Positions 24,429-33,097 of a stretch of DNA of 37,920 nucleotides are shown here, piece after piece (position 1 is the stretch's first letter; every line of letters begins with the position of its first letter). Under the pieces are notes generated by a model. It saw nothing but the letters and a program-made list of their open reading frames with translations. It did no database searches and was not told the DNA's origin. The stretch lies in NCBI GenBank assembly GCA_013821605.1, contig JACDGP010000046.1:1-37920 (forward strand), in the 5' to 3' direction. The translations under genes were made by a program, and so were the position numbers. The stretch is from Herpetosiphonaceae bacterium. GTDB lineage: Bacteria; Chloroflexota; Chloroflexia; Chloroflexales; Kallotenuaceae.

Positions 24429-24692
24429 TCACGCCTTGCGCGCAGCTAGGTGAAACTCGAATGGTAGATGCCGTAGTGTCGCGCGGAACTCCTCCGACAG
24501 ATGTGAGTGGTAAACCGAGTCCTCGTAGGGAAACTCTCTGATGCGCTCCAGCTGCATACCGGCCGTAATTATAGCAGTGATGATGTCGCCGAGCGGCCAA
24601 GTGAACAAGTAGTAGTGCTCGGTTGTTGCGACACCGCATGCCAGGTACCCTTCTTTCCTGGTGCGCGCAATCGGCCACTGGTCAAAGGTGTA
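24429..24692 (-). pseudogene. C-terminal remnant of a SAM-dependent methyltransferase
   Basis: An 87-codon open stretch with no start codon near its 5' end, closed upstream by a stop at 24693-24695. The reading includes EHYYLFTWPLGDIITAIITA, then ERIREFPYEDSVYH, and ends FEFHLAARKA. This matches the way class I methyltransferases finish (helix with LGDIITAL..AG, EFPY, then a final FxLxARK strand). The SAM-binding N-terminal half is missing, and the divergent P-loop gene now starts 58 bp away, so the gene looks truncated by a rearrangement. The family call rests on pattern memory only. Confidence 0.5.
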
Positions 24693-24750
24693 TCATAATC
24701 TCCTGACGACCGGCAATGTCTTTTCTCAGCCAGCTTTCAAGAGGATTGCT

Positions 24751-25302
24751 ATGATTTACCTAGTAGGCGGAGCTCCTCGGGCAGGTAAGAGCATCCTGGG
24801 TCAAGGGATCGCCGCCAAACTGAACGTTGGATGGGTCTCCACCGATGTCCTTATGGAACTATTAAGCGTGAAGAATGATACAGGTGTGAAAGTGGGGTGG
24901 AATGCTGCTCCCACAGCAATCATGGCGAATGCTGAATGGTTTTTCCCATACCTTGAGCGATTTATCTGGGGCGTCAGCTCGCTCGCAGACAATTATGTCA
25001 TCGAAGGTGTTGACTTTCTTCCAGCGCAGATTGTGCAGCTTTCTCCGCAGTATCAGATACGCGCGGTGTTTTTGGGGTGTTCCAGCATGACGTTGGAGCG
25101 GTTCACTCATTTCCCAGGACGTTCACGTGGGTATAGCAGTCTGCCCAATGAGAAGCGCCAACAGATCGTTCATGATGTACCACTATGGAGCGAATTCATT
25201 CGACAGGAAGCTGAGCGGTTCGGCTATCCCTATGTCGATACGGTGAGCGATTTTCCCGAATGCCTGCGTACAGCCGAGGCGGTTCTGACTGCCGGTGTAT
25301 GA
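24751..25302 (+). CDS. P-loop small-molecule/nucleotide kinase-like protein
   Basis: 183 aa. Walker A GGAPRAGKS (6-14) opens the protein, as in adenylate-kinase or 2-phosphoglycerate-kinase-like families. A VIEGVDFLPAQI strand and FLGCSSMTLERF follow. The Arg-rich PGRSRGYSSLPNEKR around 125-140 could be a lid. The substrate is unknown. GAGGA lies 5 nt before the ATG. A longer in-frame start at 24661 would overlap the methyltransferase remnant and has no support. It converges on the Uma2-family gene. Confidence 0.75.
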   Translation: MIYLVGGAPRAGKSILGQGIAAKLNVGWVSTDVLMELLSVKNDTGVKVGWNAAPTAIMANAEWFFPYLERFIWGVSSLADNYVIEGVDFLPAQIVQLSPQYQIRAVFLGCSSMTLERFTHFPGRSRGYSSLPNEKRQQIVHDVPLWSEFIRQEAERFGYPYVDTVSDFPECLRTAEAVLTAGV

Positions 25303-25350
25303 CCGTCATTTCCACGCAGTTGCTGCTCTTGAAGTGGGGAATGTGCTGCC

Positions 25351-25968
25351 TTATTGCGCGTCGAGGATGTCGTCGACGCGAACCGTGAAGCCCGGAAGGA
25401 GCACGGATGTCGCTGTCATGCCGCGCTGAAACACGCCGTATTCAGTGTACGCTTCGCCGTGCAACGCTAACACGTTGATGGTTTCGTCCAGCGGGTTGAC
25501 GATCCAGTACTCCGGGATGCCGTTGTCAGCATACTCGTGGCGCTTCGTGATGGTATCGCGTTCCGGAGCATCCGGGTTGACGATCTCCACCACCAGATCT
25601 GCACCGAGCCAGTAGCGGTTTTGCCGCCGTGGAGCAGCGGCTTGGAGGACCAGCAGAAGATCGGGCTCACGAAATGTCCCTCCGTGGAGGCGCAGGCGCA
25701 GCGGCGCAAAGAGCACCTTGCCACCACGCGGGCGAATGAAGGTGAGCAAGAGTTCGTACAGCAAGGCCAGCATCAGTTGATGCTGTTCGGTCGGCAACGT
25801 CAGCATCTCAATACTACCAGCAGTAAACTCCATTGGATGATTCGTCTGGTCGGAGAGCTTGAGGTACTGCTGCTCGCTCCACGAGCCTTGCAGAGGCCCG
25901 AGGTCCACATCGAGACCATCGACGGTTCGCACCAACCGTAGCGCAGCTTCCTCCAGATTGGTTGCCAT
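25351..25968 (-). CDS. Uma2-family (DUF820) putative endonuclease
   Basis: 205 aa. The PD-(D/E)XK-like Uma2 core is plain: FREPDLLLVL, DLVVEIVNPDAPERD and the KRHEYADNGIPEYWIVNP segment. Such proteins are multi-copy in Cyanobacteria and Chloroflexota and are usually annotated as restriction-endonuclease-like, with no firmly known role. Two ATGs are adjacent (25971 and 25968). I prefer the second because GAGGTG is then 5 nt away. It is divergent from the chloramphenicol-phosphotransferase-like gene, and the shared gap has an AGTATACT palindrome that could serve a -10 on either strand. Confidence 0.85.
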   Translation of the reverse strand: MATNLEEAALRLVRTVDGLDVDLGPLQGSWSEQQYLKLSDQTNHPMEFTAGSIEMLTLPTEQHQLMLALLYELLLTFIRPRGGKVLFAPLRLRLHGGTFREPDLLLVLQAAAPRRQNRYWLGADLVVEIVNPDAPERDTITKRHEYADNGIPEYWIVNPLDETINVLALHGEAYTEYGVFQRGMTATSVLLPGFTVRVDDILDAQ

Positions 25969-26124
25969 CATCGCACCTCGTCGTCATCCCCACCTCGGAT
26001 ACGAGGCAGTATACTATCGAATTGAACGGGATTATCGCGGCATCAAAGGGCGCTATTACGCGACGCGTGCCTACCTTCTATATCTTGTAGAAGTGTGCGA
26101 GCGCAATTCGAGGGAGTGAACGAT

Positions 26125-26724
26125 ATGCAGCGAGGCTCGCCGATTGGCAAGATTGTTGTACTTAATGGAGCGTCAAGTGCAGGGAAGACTAGTACGGCGC
26201 GTGCATTGCTCGATCTGATGGGAGCGCCAGCTGTCCACACGGGGCTTGATCATATCTTGGATCGGGTACAACCCTTTGGAGCTGAACCCCATACAGCGCT
26301 TGGTCGGTTGCGGCGCAGTGCGCAGATCGTGTGGTTTCAGCGAACCGACGGACGATTACGATTGTTCAAACAGTTGCATCGTGAAGTCGTGGCGCTTGCT
26401 CAGGCGGGTCGTGATGTCATCGTTGATACGGCTTTGATGGATCCGCGTGCACTGCGAGATGCGGCCGTGTGTTTTGGGCCCGTTCATGGCCTGTTCGTTG
26501 GGATGAAACCACCGCTCCAGGTGTCGGAGCGGTGGGAAGCGATGCGTGGTGACCGAGAGCGTGGGCATGCTCGCAAACACTATGATCTGGTACATGCCCA
26601 CGGCACTTATGATCTTGTCCTTGATCCTTCGGTATTAACACCGCAAGAATGTGCACGTGCTGTTCTGCAGCGGCTTGCGGATGGTCCACCTACTGCATTT
26701 CGTCAACTGCTCACGCAGATGTGA
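26125..26724 (+). CDS. Chloramphenicol phosphotransferase (CPT)-like P-loop kinase
   Basis: 199 aa, similar in size to CPT (about 180). Seen: the N-terminal GKIVVLNGASSAGKTSTA with Walker A GASSAGKT, HTGLDHILDRVQP after the first helix, VIVDTALMD, and VSERWEAMRGDRERGHARKH, a lid segment typical of this family. CPT phosphorylates chloramphenicol. Most homologues have unknown substrates, so antibiotic resistance is not implied. GAGGGAG lies 8 nt before the ATG. A small inverted repeat CTTCTA-N7-TAGAAG (26075-26093) lies just upstream. The gene ends 2 bp from the convergent CAP-protein stop. Confidence 0.85.
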   Translation: MQRGSPIGKIVVLNGASSAGKTSTARALLDLMGAPAVHTGLDHILDRVQPFGAEPHTALGRLRRSAQIVWFQRTDGRLRLFKQLHREVVALAQAGRDVIVDTALMDPRALRDAAVCFGPVHGLFVGMKPPLQVSERWEAMRGDRERGHARKHYDLVHAHGTYDLVLDPSVLTPQECARAVLQRLADGPPTAFRQLLTQM

Positions 26725-26726
26725 AC

Positions 26727-28388
26727 TCAGCGTTTCCCCAATTCCCCGACCCAGTAGTAGTTGTAGCCAGCGGGGTCGTTCTGGAGATAGGTCATGCCTA
26801 CACCAATATCGGTAAACTGTGGATCCAGGATGTTGCCGAGGCTGTTCGGATGGTTCATCCAGTCCGTGACGACATCGTCTGCCGTCGTGTACTGGCCATC
26901 TAGTAATTCGCCGTATGCTACCCAGGGGTACCCAACTGCCGTGAGACGAGAGGCGGTCGTTGAGCCATTGGGTCCGGTGTGGCTCAAGGTGCCCGCTTGA
27001 GCTTCCGTCGCCGAATAATTTTGGGCGGCGGTGTTGAGCGAGGGATAACTTGTAACGGGGCGCAGACCATTACTGGTTCGATACGCATTGATGAAATCGA
27101 TAGTGTCTGAGCGGAACTGCGGCGGTGTCGGGGTGCCGTCAGGGATACGGGGAACGAAGGAGCGCCAAAGCTGACCTTGAGGGTCCATGACGTAGTTGGG
27201 ATCGAAGGCATTCACGTTCGCTTGGTGATCAACCTGATCCTCCGCCGCTGCCTCTGACAATCCAGACTGATACGGCACGTAGCCGCCGAAGAAGGCATCA
27301 AGGCCGAAGAAGTATGAGGTGGCTTGCAACCCTTTCTTGAGGGTTATTTGGTGCCATAGCTCCTCATAGCGTAAGTCCGTTTCGCCCCACTCGGCCCAGG
27401 CATCACGGTTATAAACCTGTTCGTATGAGAGCTGGTGAGCCGCGACTTCTTGAGCACTTTCCTTATAAGGCGAGGTTTGCGTACTGATGGCGATCATTCC
27501 GGCGGCTTGTGCCTGGTCAATCCGTGCGAGCATCCGCTGCCAATATTGCGGGGCGGGTGGGATGATCCCGGCGTTCGCCAATGGGAACGGGTGGAAATCA
27601 AATCTCGTCAGCCCACTCTGGATAGCTGCGGTCGCAAAGTCATCGCTGTCTTGAGGGCTGGCACCTCCGGCATACAAGCTGCGGGTACCCTGCGGTGCGC
27701 CCGCCAGAAGCTGCGTGAAGTGGTTGCCCCAATACTGCGGCGTGAGATTGCTAATATCCGTAATATTCGGGTATTGGCCGAGTAACATCTTGTCACTCCC
27801 GGGCTCTGCGCCAGCGACCACCACATTAGGCTGCAGATGGCTCGCAACCCACCAAGCTTGACGCCGACGACCTTGGAATATCTGGTCAATCGAGCTATAC
27901 CTTGTGTAGTCCACAGCACCCGAGGCCGCGATGCCCGAGGCAAAAACGACGTAGAACCCCTTGCTTTGGGCGTAGGACACGATACTGCTGTAGACCGTCT
28001 GGTAGCGTGATAGGTTAGGATCGGTCGAGTTGGGGTCCAATAAGGGCCAGGCAGCGGTAATCAGGATGCTATTAAAGCCGTTGCGCTGCAGGGTGTCGAT
28101 GTACGCTTTATTCTTGTTAATGGTGTAGTTTACATCGCTCACCAGAGCAGCGCCGATATTCCCATCACAGAAATCCATGGTCATGAGGTAGTGGGAACGA
28201 TCAGGTTGGTTGGTTGATGGCAGGGACGACTCGATTGTGGCGTAAAGGCCGTCGAGCTCGCTTTGCAGCTGAGCATAGGGCCATGTTGAGGTGGCATTGC
28301 TGGCGGCCTTCGTTGCCTTGATATGGATCGGAGCAACGAATGCGGTTACGAGAACCAGCATGACTAAGAGGGGTTGTCGCAGTTTCAC
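26727..28388 (-). CDS. Secreted TIM-barrel-like protein with C-terminal CAP/SCP domain
   Basis: 553 aa with a signal peptide (MKLRQPLLVMLVLVTAFVAP). Residues about 60-395 resemble a glycoside-hydrolase-like TIM barrel of the DUF4038 kind (GFNSILITAAWPLLDP, FYVVFASGI, FDFHPFPLAN, WAEWGETDLRYEELW). The last 125 residues are a CAP (SCP/PR-1) domain: DFINAYRTSNGLRPV, LSHTGPNGST, YGELLDGQYTTADDVVTDWMNHPN, FTDIGVGMTY. CAP His/Glu positions are only partly kept. The protein is probably extracellular. The carbohydrate target is unknown. It starts with a GTG, with AAGGAGA at good spacing. Confidence 0.75.
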   Translation of the reverse strand: MKLRQPLLVMLVLVTAFVAPIHIKATKAASNATSTWPYAQLQSELDGLYATIESSLPSTNQPDRSHYLMTMDFCDGNIGAALVSDVNYTINKNKAYIDTLQRNGFNSILITAAWPLLDPNSTDPNLSRYQTVYSSIVSYAQSKGFYVVFASGIAASGAVDYTRYSSIDQIFQGRRRQAWWVASHLQPNVVVAGAEPGSDKMLLGQYPNITDISNLTPQYWGNHFTQLLAGAPQGTRSLYAGGASPQDSDDFATAAIQSGLTRFDFHPFPLANAGIIPPAPQYWQRMLARIDQAQAAGMIAISTQTSPYKESAQEVAAHQLSYEQVYNRDAWAEWGETDLRYEELWHQITLKKGLQATSYFFGLDAFFGGYVPYQSGLSEAAAEDQVDHQANVNAFDPNYVMDPQGQLWRSFVPRIPDGTPTPPQFRSDTIDFINAYRTSNGLRPVTSYPSLNTAAQNYSATEAQAGTLSHTGPNGSTTASRLTAVGYPWVAYGELLDGQYTTADDVVTDWMNHPNSLGNILDPQFTDIGVGMTYLQNDPAGYNYYWVGELGKR

Positions 28389-28500
28389 AAGGATCTCCTT
28401 CGAGGCTCACGTGACGGCGTGAGCTCCTAGTATCCGCTATGCTGACTTGCCGGTGGGTACGAAACTACCAATGCTGTCCGGATTTCCGCTCCTTTCAGTA

Positions 28501-28530
28501 CCGCATGGCCCTATCACTGGATACATGCGG
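28501..28530. repeat. CCGCATG / CATGCGG inverted repeat in a 300-bp gene-free gap
   Basis: A 7-bp perfect inverted repeat with a 16-nt loop, upstream of the CAP-protein gene. The gap 28389-28686 otherwise holds the 28600-28634 hairpin and two GAAGGATC words 21 bp apart. I see no coding sequence in it. Confidence 0.35.
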
Positions 28531-28599
28531 GGACAAGGAGCAGTGTAGCGGGTGACTACCGAAGGATCTATGATCGAAAGTGAAGGATCAGTAGCGTCA

Positions 28600-28634
28600 A
28601 AAGGTAGTCAACTAGACGGTGGGCGACTACCTTT
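28600..28634 (-). terminator. Terminator-like hairpin after the two-component operon
   Basis: AAAGGTAGTC and GACTACCTTT form a 10-bp perfect stem with a 15-nt loop. On the minus strand the second arm runs into TTTTGACG. It lies about 50 bp past the response-regulator stop, which suits termination of that operon. Confidence 0.5.
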
Positions 28635-28686
28635 AGGTAAGAAGGAGGAGTATCTTTTGGTTAGGGATGAGGGCGTGACGGAACGC

Positions 28687-29337
28687 TTAGATGATGCCCG
28701 TCTCTCGGGCAATCATGACGGCGTGCGCGCGATCACGCGCTTCGAGCTTGCGCCGAATGATCAAAATGTATTGTTTGACAGTGCCTTCGGTAAAACAGAG
28801 GGTATCGCCAATCTCCTGGTTGCTGTAGCCCTGGGCGATCAAACGGAGAATATCGACCTCGCGGCCTAGCATCTGGGGGAGATGGTGTCGTGCTTCCGGG
28901 AGGATTGACGGAGATGGGGCCATCCGCACAAAGTCGACCAGTTTGGTCGCAATGACGGGCTGGAGCACAGCCATCCCTTGCATCGCGGCCTCCAGCACCT
29001 CAACTAAGCGTTGTGTCGTGACATCTTTGAGGACATAGCCAACCGCCCCGGCGCGCATCCCCTGCAAAACATACTCATCATGATCATAGGTTGACAACAT
29101 AATCACACGACAGGCGGGCAGTTGGGCAGATATGCGGCGGGTGGCTTCTACACCGTCCATCTCCGGCATCTGGACGTCCATCAAAATGACATCCGGGTGC
29201 AACTGTTGGGCAAGCGCAAGCGCCTGCTGGCCATTAGCCGCTTCGCCAACCACCGTGATCTGCGGCTGCGTAGCCAAGAGTTGCGCGAGCGCCGTGCGGA
29301 ACAGTGGTTGGTCATCGACCACCAGCACCCGAATCAT
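28687..29337 (-). CDS. NarL/LuxR-family response regulator
   Basis: 216 aa cytoplasmic transcription regulator. The receiver domain (1-120) has the acidic pair D8/D9, the phosphoacceptor D54 in ILMDVQMPEMDG, and K104 in VGYVLKDVT. The C-terminal LuxR HTH (about 150-210) reads LGREVDILRLIAQGYSNQEI followed by FTEGTVKQYILIIRRKL. Its start overlaps the histidine kinase stop by 4 nt (ATGA), so the two are co-translated. Its target genes are unknown. The nearest downstream gene, the CAP protein, is separated by a hairpin. Confidence 0.95.
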   Translation of the reverse strand: MIRVLVVDDQPLFRTALAQLLATQPQITVVGEAANGQQALALAQQLHPDVILMDVQMPEMDGVEATRRISAQLPACRVIMLSTYDHDEYVLQGMRAGAVGYVLKDVTTQRLVEVLEAAMQGMAVLQPVIATKLVDFVRMAPSPSILPEARHHLPQMLGREVDILRLIAQGYSNQEIGDTLCFTEGTVKQYILIIRRKLEARDRAHAVMIARETGII

Positions 29338-30824
29338 AGCGGTACCTCCACTACGATCATAAAGCCGTCAGCGGGAGCCGTGTGAATAGCCAGCATTCCT
29401 CCCAGCAAGGCTACGCGCTCGCGGATGCCGGCGAGACCAAAGCCCTCACTTCCGCTCGTTGTGCCGACGCCGTTGTCCTCGATCACGAGTCGTAGCCAAG
29501 CGGCGTTACTGTAGTCGAGCGTTATGGTAGCCGCGCGCGCGTGCGCATGTTTGAGGATATTGGTGATGCCTTCATGAGCGATCTGGGCAAGGGCCAGTTC
29601 GGTCTGGGGTAACAGGATGTGAGGGTGACCGACCAGCACAAAGGAGGTGAGTGTCATGCTGTGGGTTGCTTCTTGTGCGAGTGCTGTAAGACGGTCTGGG
29701 AGCGGCTGTTGCTCGTCCTGCGAACTACGTAAGGCACCGACCGAGCGGCGGATCGCTTGCAGACCCTGGAGAGTCACGTCTTGGGCAGTTGCCACATGGC
29801 GACCGGCGGTTGGCACATCGCTCCTCAGTAGCAGAGAGGCGAGTTCCAATTGCTTGGTAATGACGGTTAAGTGATGTCCGACATTGTCGTGAATCTCGCG
29901 CGCCAACCGGCTACGCTCACGCTCGACGGCCACATTTTCGGCTTGCGCAGCATAGCTGCGGAGGTGCTGGTAGGCAATTTCGAGTTCAGCGGTCCGGGCT
30001 TGCACCTGCCGATCAACCGTCGCATAGGCCTGCTCAAGTTGCGTGGCGCGGGCATCAGCAGTGTTGAGCGCTGAGTCCAGGGTGCGCGCATAGAGCGCAA
30101 TCAGACCGGCGATCACCGTGAGGAATGCCGAGGCGGTTATCACATGGCTGAGCTGGGGTGTGCCTGATACCAGATGGAGTAGTTGTAAACCGGCCTTGAG
30201 CCAGGGCAACGGGGTGGCGATCGCGAGTGCGGCCCACCACCGCACCAACAATCCGGCAATCACAATCGTTGTGATGAACAGGTAGGGCATCATAGCGTTG
30301 CGCAAAGGGAAACCGATCAGAGCACCAGCGTAGAGTTCAATCAGTATGCTGGTCAGCAGCCAAATTCCTGCGCCGCGTACCCAGCCATGGCGCACGAGCA
30401 GATACCCTTGACTCGCAAACGCGACGTAGGTTGCGACGTAGATCAGACGCGTGAAAACGGGTCGCGGACCAGGCAGCAGCATGAGACAGCTCACCAGAGC
30501 CATCGTGAGCAGGTACAACAGGGCAATCATACGTCCTTGCCGTTGTTGCATGATGGTGGTGGGGTGCCACGCAACCCCCGGCAGCATCCAGATGACGGCA
30601 CCAATGGTGAAGCACGCACGTAGGGTGCCTAGTCCAATGGGTACGTTGAGGTTACCAGGATGGGTGTGCAGATACGGGATGGTCACTTGCTGAAGATAAA
30701 CCAGACCGCACAGTACGCAGATGCTATGCCATATGAGCCATGTCGCCAAGCGTGACTGCCGGAGGGCAAGAGGAACTGGTCCGGGAACGGTGACAAGGCG
30801 GCGTAGAAATAACGGTGCAAACAT
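29334..30824 (-). CDS. Membrane sensor histidine kinase (HisKA_3 type)
   Basis: 496 aa partner of the response regulator. About seven hydrophobic segments lie in residues 27-250 with no large periplasmic loop, suggesting that a membrane or small-molecule signal is sensed. A coiled-coil linker (about 250-300) leads to the HisKA_3 dimerisation box REIHDNVGHH (H312). The HATPase has an N-box-like IAHEGITNILKHAHA, the G1 box EDNGVG and the GFGLAGIRERVALLGG G2 region. It resembles NarX/DesK-type kinases. An AGGAG-TG-CTCCT self-complementary stretch sits just before the ATG. Confidence 0.93.
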   Translation of the reverse strand: MFAPLFLRRLVTVPGPVPLALRQSRLATWLIWHSICVLCGLVYLQQVTIPYLHTHPGNLNVPIGLGTLRACFTIGAVIWMLPGVAWHPTTIMQQRQGRMIALLYLLTMALVSCLMLLPGPRPVFTRLIYVATYVAFASQGYLLVRHGWVRGAGIWLLTSILIELYAGALIGFPLRNAMMPYLFITTIVIAGLLVRWWAALAIATPLPWLKAGLQLLHLVSGTPQLSHVITASAFLTVIAGLIALYARTLDSALNTADARATQLEQAYATVDRQVQARTAELEIAYQHLRSYAAQAENVAVERERSRLAREIHDNVGHHLTVITKQLELASLLLRSDVPTAGRHVATAQDVTLQGLQAIRRSVGALRSSQDEQQPLPDRLTALAQEATHSMTLTSFVLVGHPHILLPQTELALAQIAHEGITNILKHAHARAATITLDYSNAAWLRLVIEDNGVGTTSGSEGFGLAGIRERVALLGGMLAIHTAPADGFMIVVEVPL

Positions 30825-30952
30825 AGTTAGGAGTGCTCCTCACCCGCGTTCTCAGCGACGAGCTGATTCATGTTCGGAGAACTAAGCAAACAGAATATAC
30901 CACATGACAGGTTGACCATCATGCTATAGTAGGAATGGTAAAGGGCGGTTTA

Positions 30953-32680
30953 ATGCGTTCCAATCAAGAAGTTGCTGCCGTATTTCGCAATATCGCTGAC
31001 GCCATGGAGTTGCTTGGCGAAGATCGCTTTAAACAGCAGGCCTACCGCCGGGTGGCCGATGCGATTCAGGCCCTACCATTGAGTGTGGCCGATTATTACG
31101 CGCGGGGCGCTCTGCGAGAGATTCCGGGGGTTGGGCAGGCGATTGCCGCCAAGGTCCAGCAGTTTATCGAGATCGGCCAGATCGACCTGTATGAGCGGCT
31201 CAAAGCGCAAGTGCCCGAGGGTGTGCTGCTTGTGATGCATGTGCCCGGCGTTGGACCAAAGACGGCAATGCGCCTGTACCGCGAATTAGGGATTGTTGAT
31301 CTGGCGGGACTGCAGACGGCGGCTGCGACGGGCCAAATCAGCAGCCTGAAAGGTTTGGGCAAAAAGCTGGAAGTGGCCATCCTGGCCGGACTGCAAGAGC
31401 GTCCGGCGGAAGCCCCCCGCTGGCTGCTGGGTGAAATGCTGCCACTTGCCAACGATTTGCTCGCGGCATTTCGGGCCGCCGACCGAACCATTAGCCTCGG
31501 TAGCATCGCCGGGTCATTGCGGCGCGCCGCGCCGGTGGTGAACGATATTGATCTAGTGCTGTGTGCCGCCGACCCTGGGGCAACCCTGGAACGCTTGCTC
31601 CGATTGCCGCAGATTGCCACGGTCGAAGAACGAACGGCGACGAGTGCTACGGTCACGCTCCATACAACTTGCGGCTGCCATATCCTCGTGACCACGACCG
31701 AGCAATGGGGTGCTGCGCTGGTGATGTGGACCGGCAACGGCGCACATCGGACAGCCTTGCAGAGACGTGCTCAAGCGCGTGGGATGCGTTTGGAGGCAGA
31801 TGGCGTTTGGCAAGGCAGTACACGTCTCCCTACAACCTCCGAGGCCGGGGTCTACCACCTGCTCGATCTGCCCCTGATTCCGCCCGAACTGCGCGAAGGG
31901 TGGGGTGAGATCGAAGCCGCAGAGGCCGGTAGACTACCGCACTTGGTCGAAGCCAGCGATATTCAGGCCGATATGCATATGCATACGGCTTGGAGCGATG
32001 GCACGGGCACCATTGCCGAACGAGCAGAGACTTGTATCGCACGCGGCTATCACTATGCGGTCATTACCGACCATAGTGCCTATATGGGGATGGTGCAGGG
32101 CCTAGACGCAGCGCGCCTGCGGGCACAGCGGGTGGAGATTGACGCAGTCAATGCGGAGTTACAGCGCCGAGGCACCGATTTTCACTTGTTGCAAGGGAGC
32201 GAGGTCGATATCCTCCCAGATGGCTCGCTGGCGCTGCCCGACGATGTACTGGCAAGCCTTGATTGGGTTGTCGCCTCATTGCATGTAAGCTTGAAACAAG
32301 AGCGGGAAGTGGTGACGGCGCGCCTGCTGCAAGCAATCTATAACCCGCACGTTGATTGTATCGGTCATCCTACAGGGCGGTTGCTGCTTAAGCGGGCAGG
32401 GGCCGATCTTGACATGGAAGCAGTGCTGGAGGCAGCAGCGGAAACGGGCACGGTGCTAGAGATCGATGGCGCATATGAACGGCTGGATTTGGATGCGGAA
32501 GTCGTCAAGCGTGCCGTCGACCGAGGAATCAAGCTTGCGATTGATAGCGATGCCCACGCCGATGGCGACCTTGATGGGCTGCGCTATGGTGTGCTCACGG
32601 CCAGGCGGGGCTGGGCGAGTGCTAGCGATATCGTCAACAGTTGGGATTGGGAGCAGGTTCGATTAATACAGAAAGCGTAG
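30953..32680 (+). CDS. polX: Family X DNA polymerase with PHP domain (PolX); third catalytic Asp replaced
   Basis: 575 aa, the usual bacterial PolX length. Order: an 8-kDa HhH region (FRNIADAMELLGEDRFKQQAYRR), further HhH motifs (EIPGVGQAIAAK and VPGVGPKTAM), a nucleotidyltransferase palm with GSIAGSLRRAA and DID (D198, D200), then a C-terminal PHP domain with DMHMHT (340-345), ITDHS, GSEVDIL, ASLH, IGHPTGR and IDSDAH all intact. The PHP part should be an active Mn-dependent 3'-5' exonuclease/AP-endonuclease. At the third carboxylate position (DLRV in homologues) this protein has CHIL, with His243, so polymerase activity is doubtful. The ATG at 30953 has AAGGG about 8 nt upstream. The in-frame ATG at 30935 is less likely. 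The HIT gene follows 6 bp after the stop. Confidence 0.93.
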   Translation: MRSNQEVAAVFRNIADAMELLGEDRFKQQAYRRVADAIQALPLSVADYYARGALREIPGVGQAIAAKVQQFIEIGQIDLYERLKAQVPEGVLLVMHVPGVGPKTAMRLYRELGIVDLAGLQTAAATGQISSLKGLGKKLEVAILAGLQERPAEAPRWLLGEMLPLANDLLAAFRAADRTISLGSIAGSLRRAAPVVNDIDLVLCAADPGATLERLLRLPQIATVEERTATSATVTLHTTCGCHILVTTTEQWGAALVMWTGNGAHRTALQRRAQARGMRLEADGVWQGSTRLPTTSEAGVYHLLDLPLIPPELREGWGEIEAAEAGRLPHLVEASDIQADMHMHTAWSDGTGTIAERAETCIARGYHYAVITDHSAYMGMVQGLDAARLRAQRVEIDAVNAELQRRGTDFHLLQGSEVDILPDGSLALPDDVLASLDWVVASLHVSLKQEREVVTARLLQAIYNPHVDCIGHPTGRLLLKRAGADLDMEAVLEAAAETGTVLEIDGAYERLDLDAEVVKRAVDRGIKLAIDSDAHADGDLDGLRYGVLTARRGWASASDIVNSWDWEQVRLIQKA

Positions 32681-32686
32681 GGCAGC

Positions 32687-33088
32687 ATGGATTGCATTTT
32701 TTGCCAGATCGTCGCGGGAACTGTTCCTTCCTATCGCGTATATGAGGATGAGCATGCGATCGCCTTTCTGGATATTGCACCTTCGTGTCATGGTCATACG
32801 CTGGTCGTGCCACTGCAACACGCAGCTGAGCTTGACGATATCACGGCCGGCGATCTGGCAATGACAGCCCAGGCAACGCAAGCCGTGGCCCGTATTCTGC
32901 GATCAAAGCTGCAAGCAGATGGCTTAAACGTACAACAAAATAATGGCGCGGCGGCGGGTCAACTCGTTTTTCACTATCATGTACACCTGCTCCCGCGGTG
33001 GTCTAACGATGGCGGCGTCTCGTTGCACCGCCGTGGCGAAACTAACCACGCTGAGCTGGCCGAGTTAGCGGCATTCTTAAAATCATAG
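32687..33088 (+). CDS. HIT-family nucleotide phosphohydrolase
   Basis: 133 aa. Starts CIFCQIVAG, the usual opening of HinT/Fhit-like proteins, with the histidine triad HYHVH (H96, H98, H100) followed by LLPRW. These enzymes hydrolyse nucleotide phosphoramidates or dinucleoside polyphosphates. The Cys pair C3/C6 could bind zinc together with His residues, as in some HIT proteins. It is the middle gene of a tight plus-strand trio with PolX (6 bp) and the membrane protein (9 bp). TAGGG lies before the ATG. Confidence 0.93.
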   Translation: MDCIFCQIVAGTVPSYRVYEDEHAIAFLDIAPSCHGHTLVVPLQHAAELDDITAGDLAMTAQATQAVARILRSKLQADGLNVQQNNGAAAGQLVFHYHVHLLPRWSNDGGVSLHRRGETNHAELAELAAFLKS

Positions 33089-33097
33089 GAGCCAGCC

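Noticed and set aside
24319-24678. 119-aa minus-strand protein as a single gene
   Set aside because: Its upstream two thirds are in the wrong frame relative to the methyltransferase-like reading. Only the last 33 codons could be an independent small ORF.
28552-28869. 105-aa plus-strand frame in the gap before the CAP protein
   Set aside because: It runs antisense into the response regulator, and its first half crosses the terminator-like hairpin. No recognisable domain.
31096-31737. 213-aa minus-strand frame opposite polX
   Set aside because: Ser/Arg-rich translation typical of an antisense shadow of a GC-rich gene. No ribosome site.
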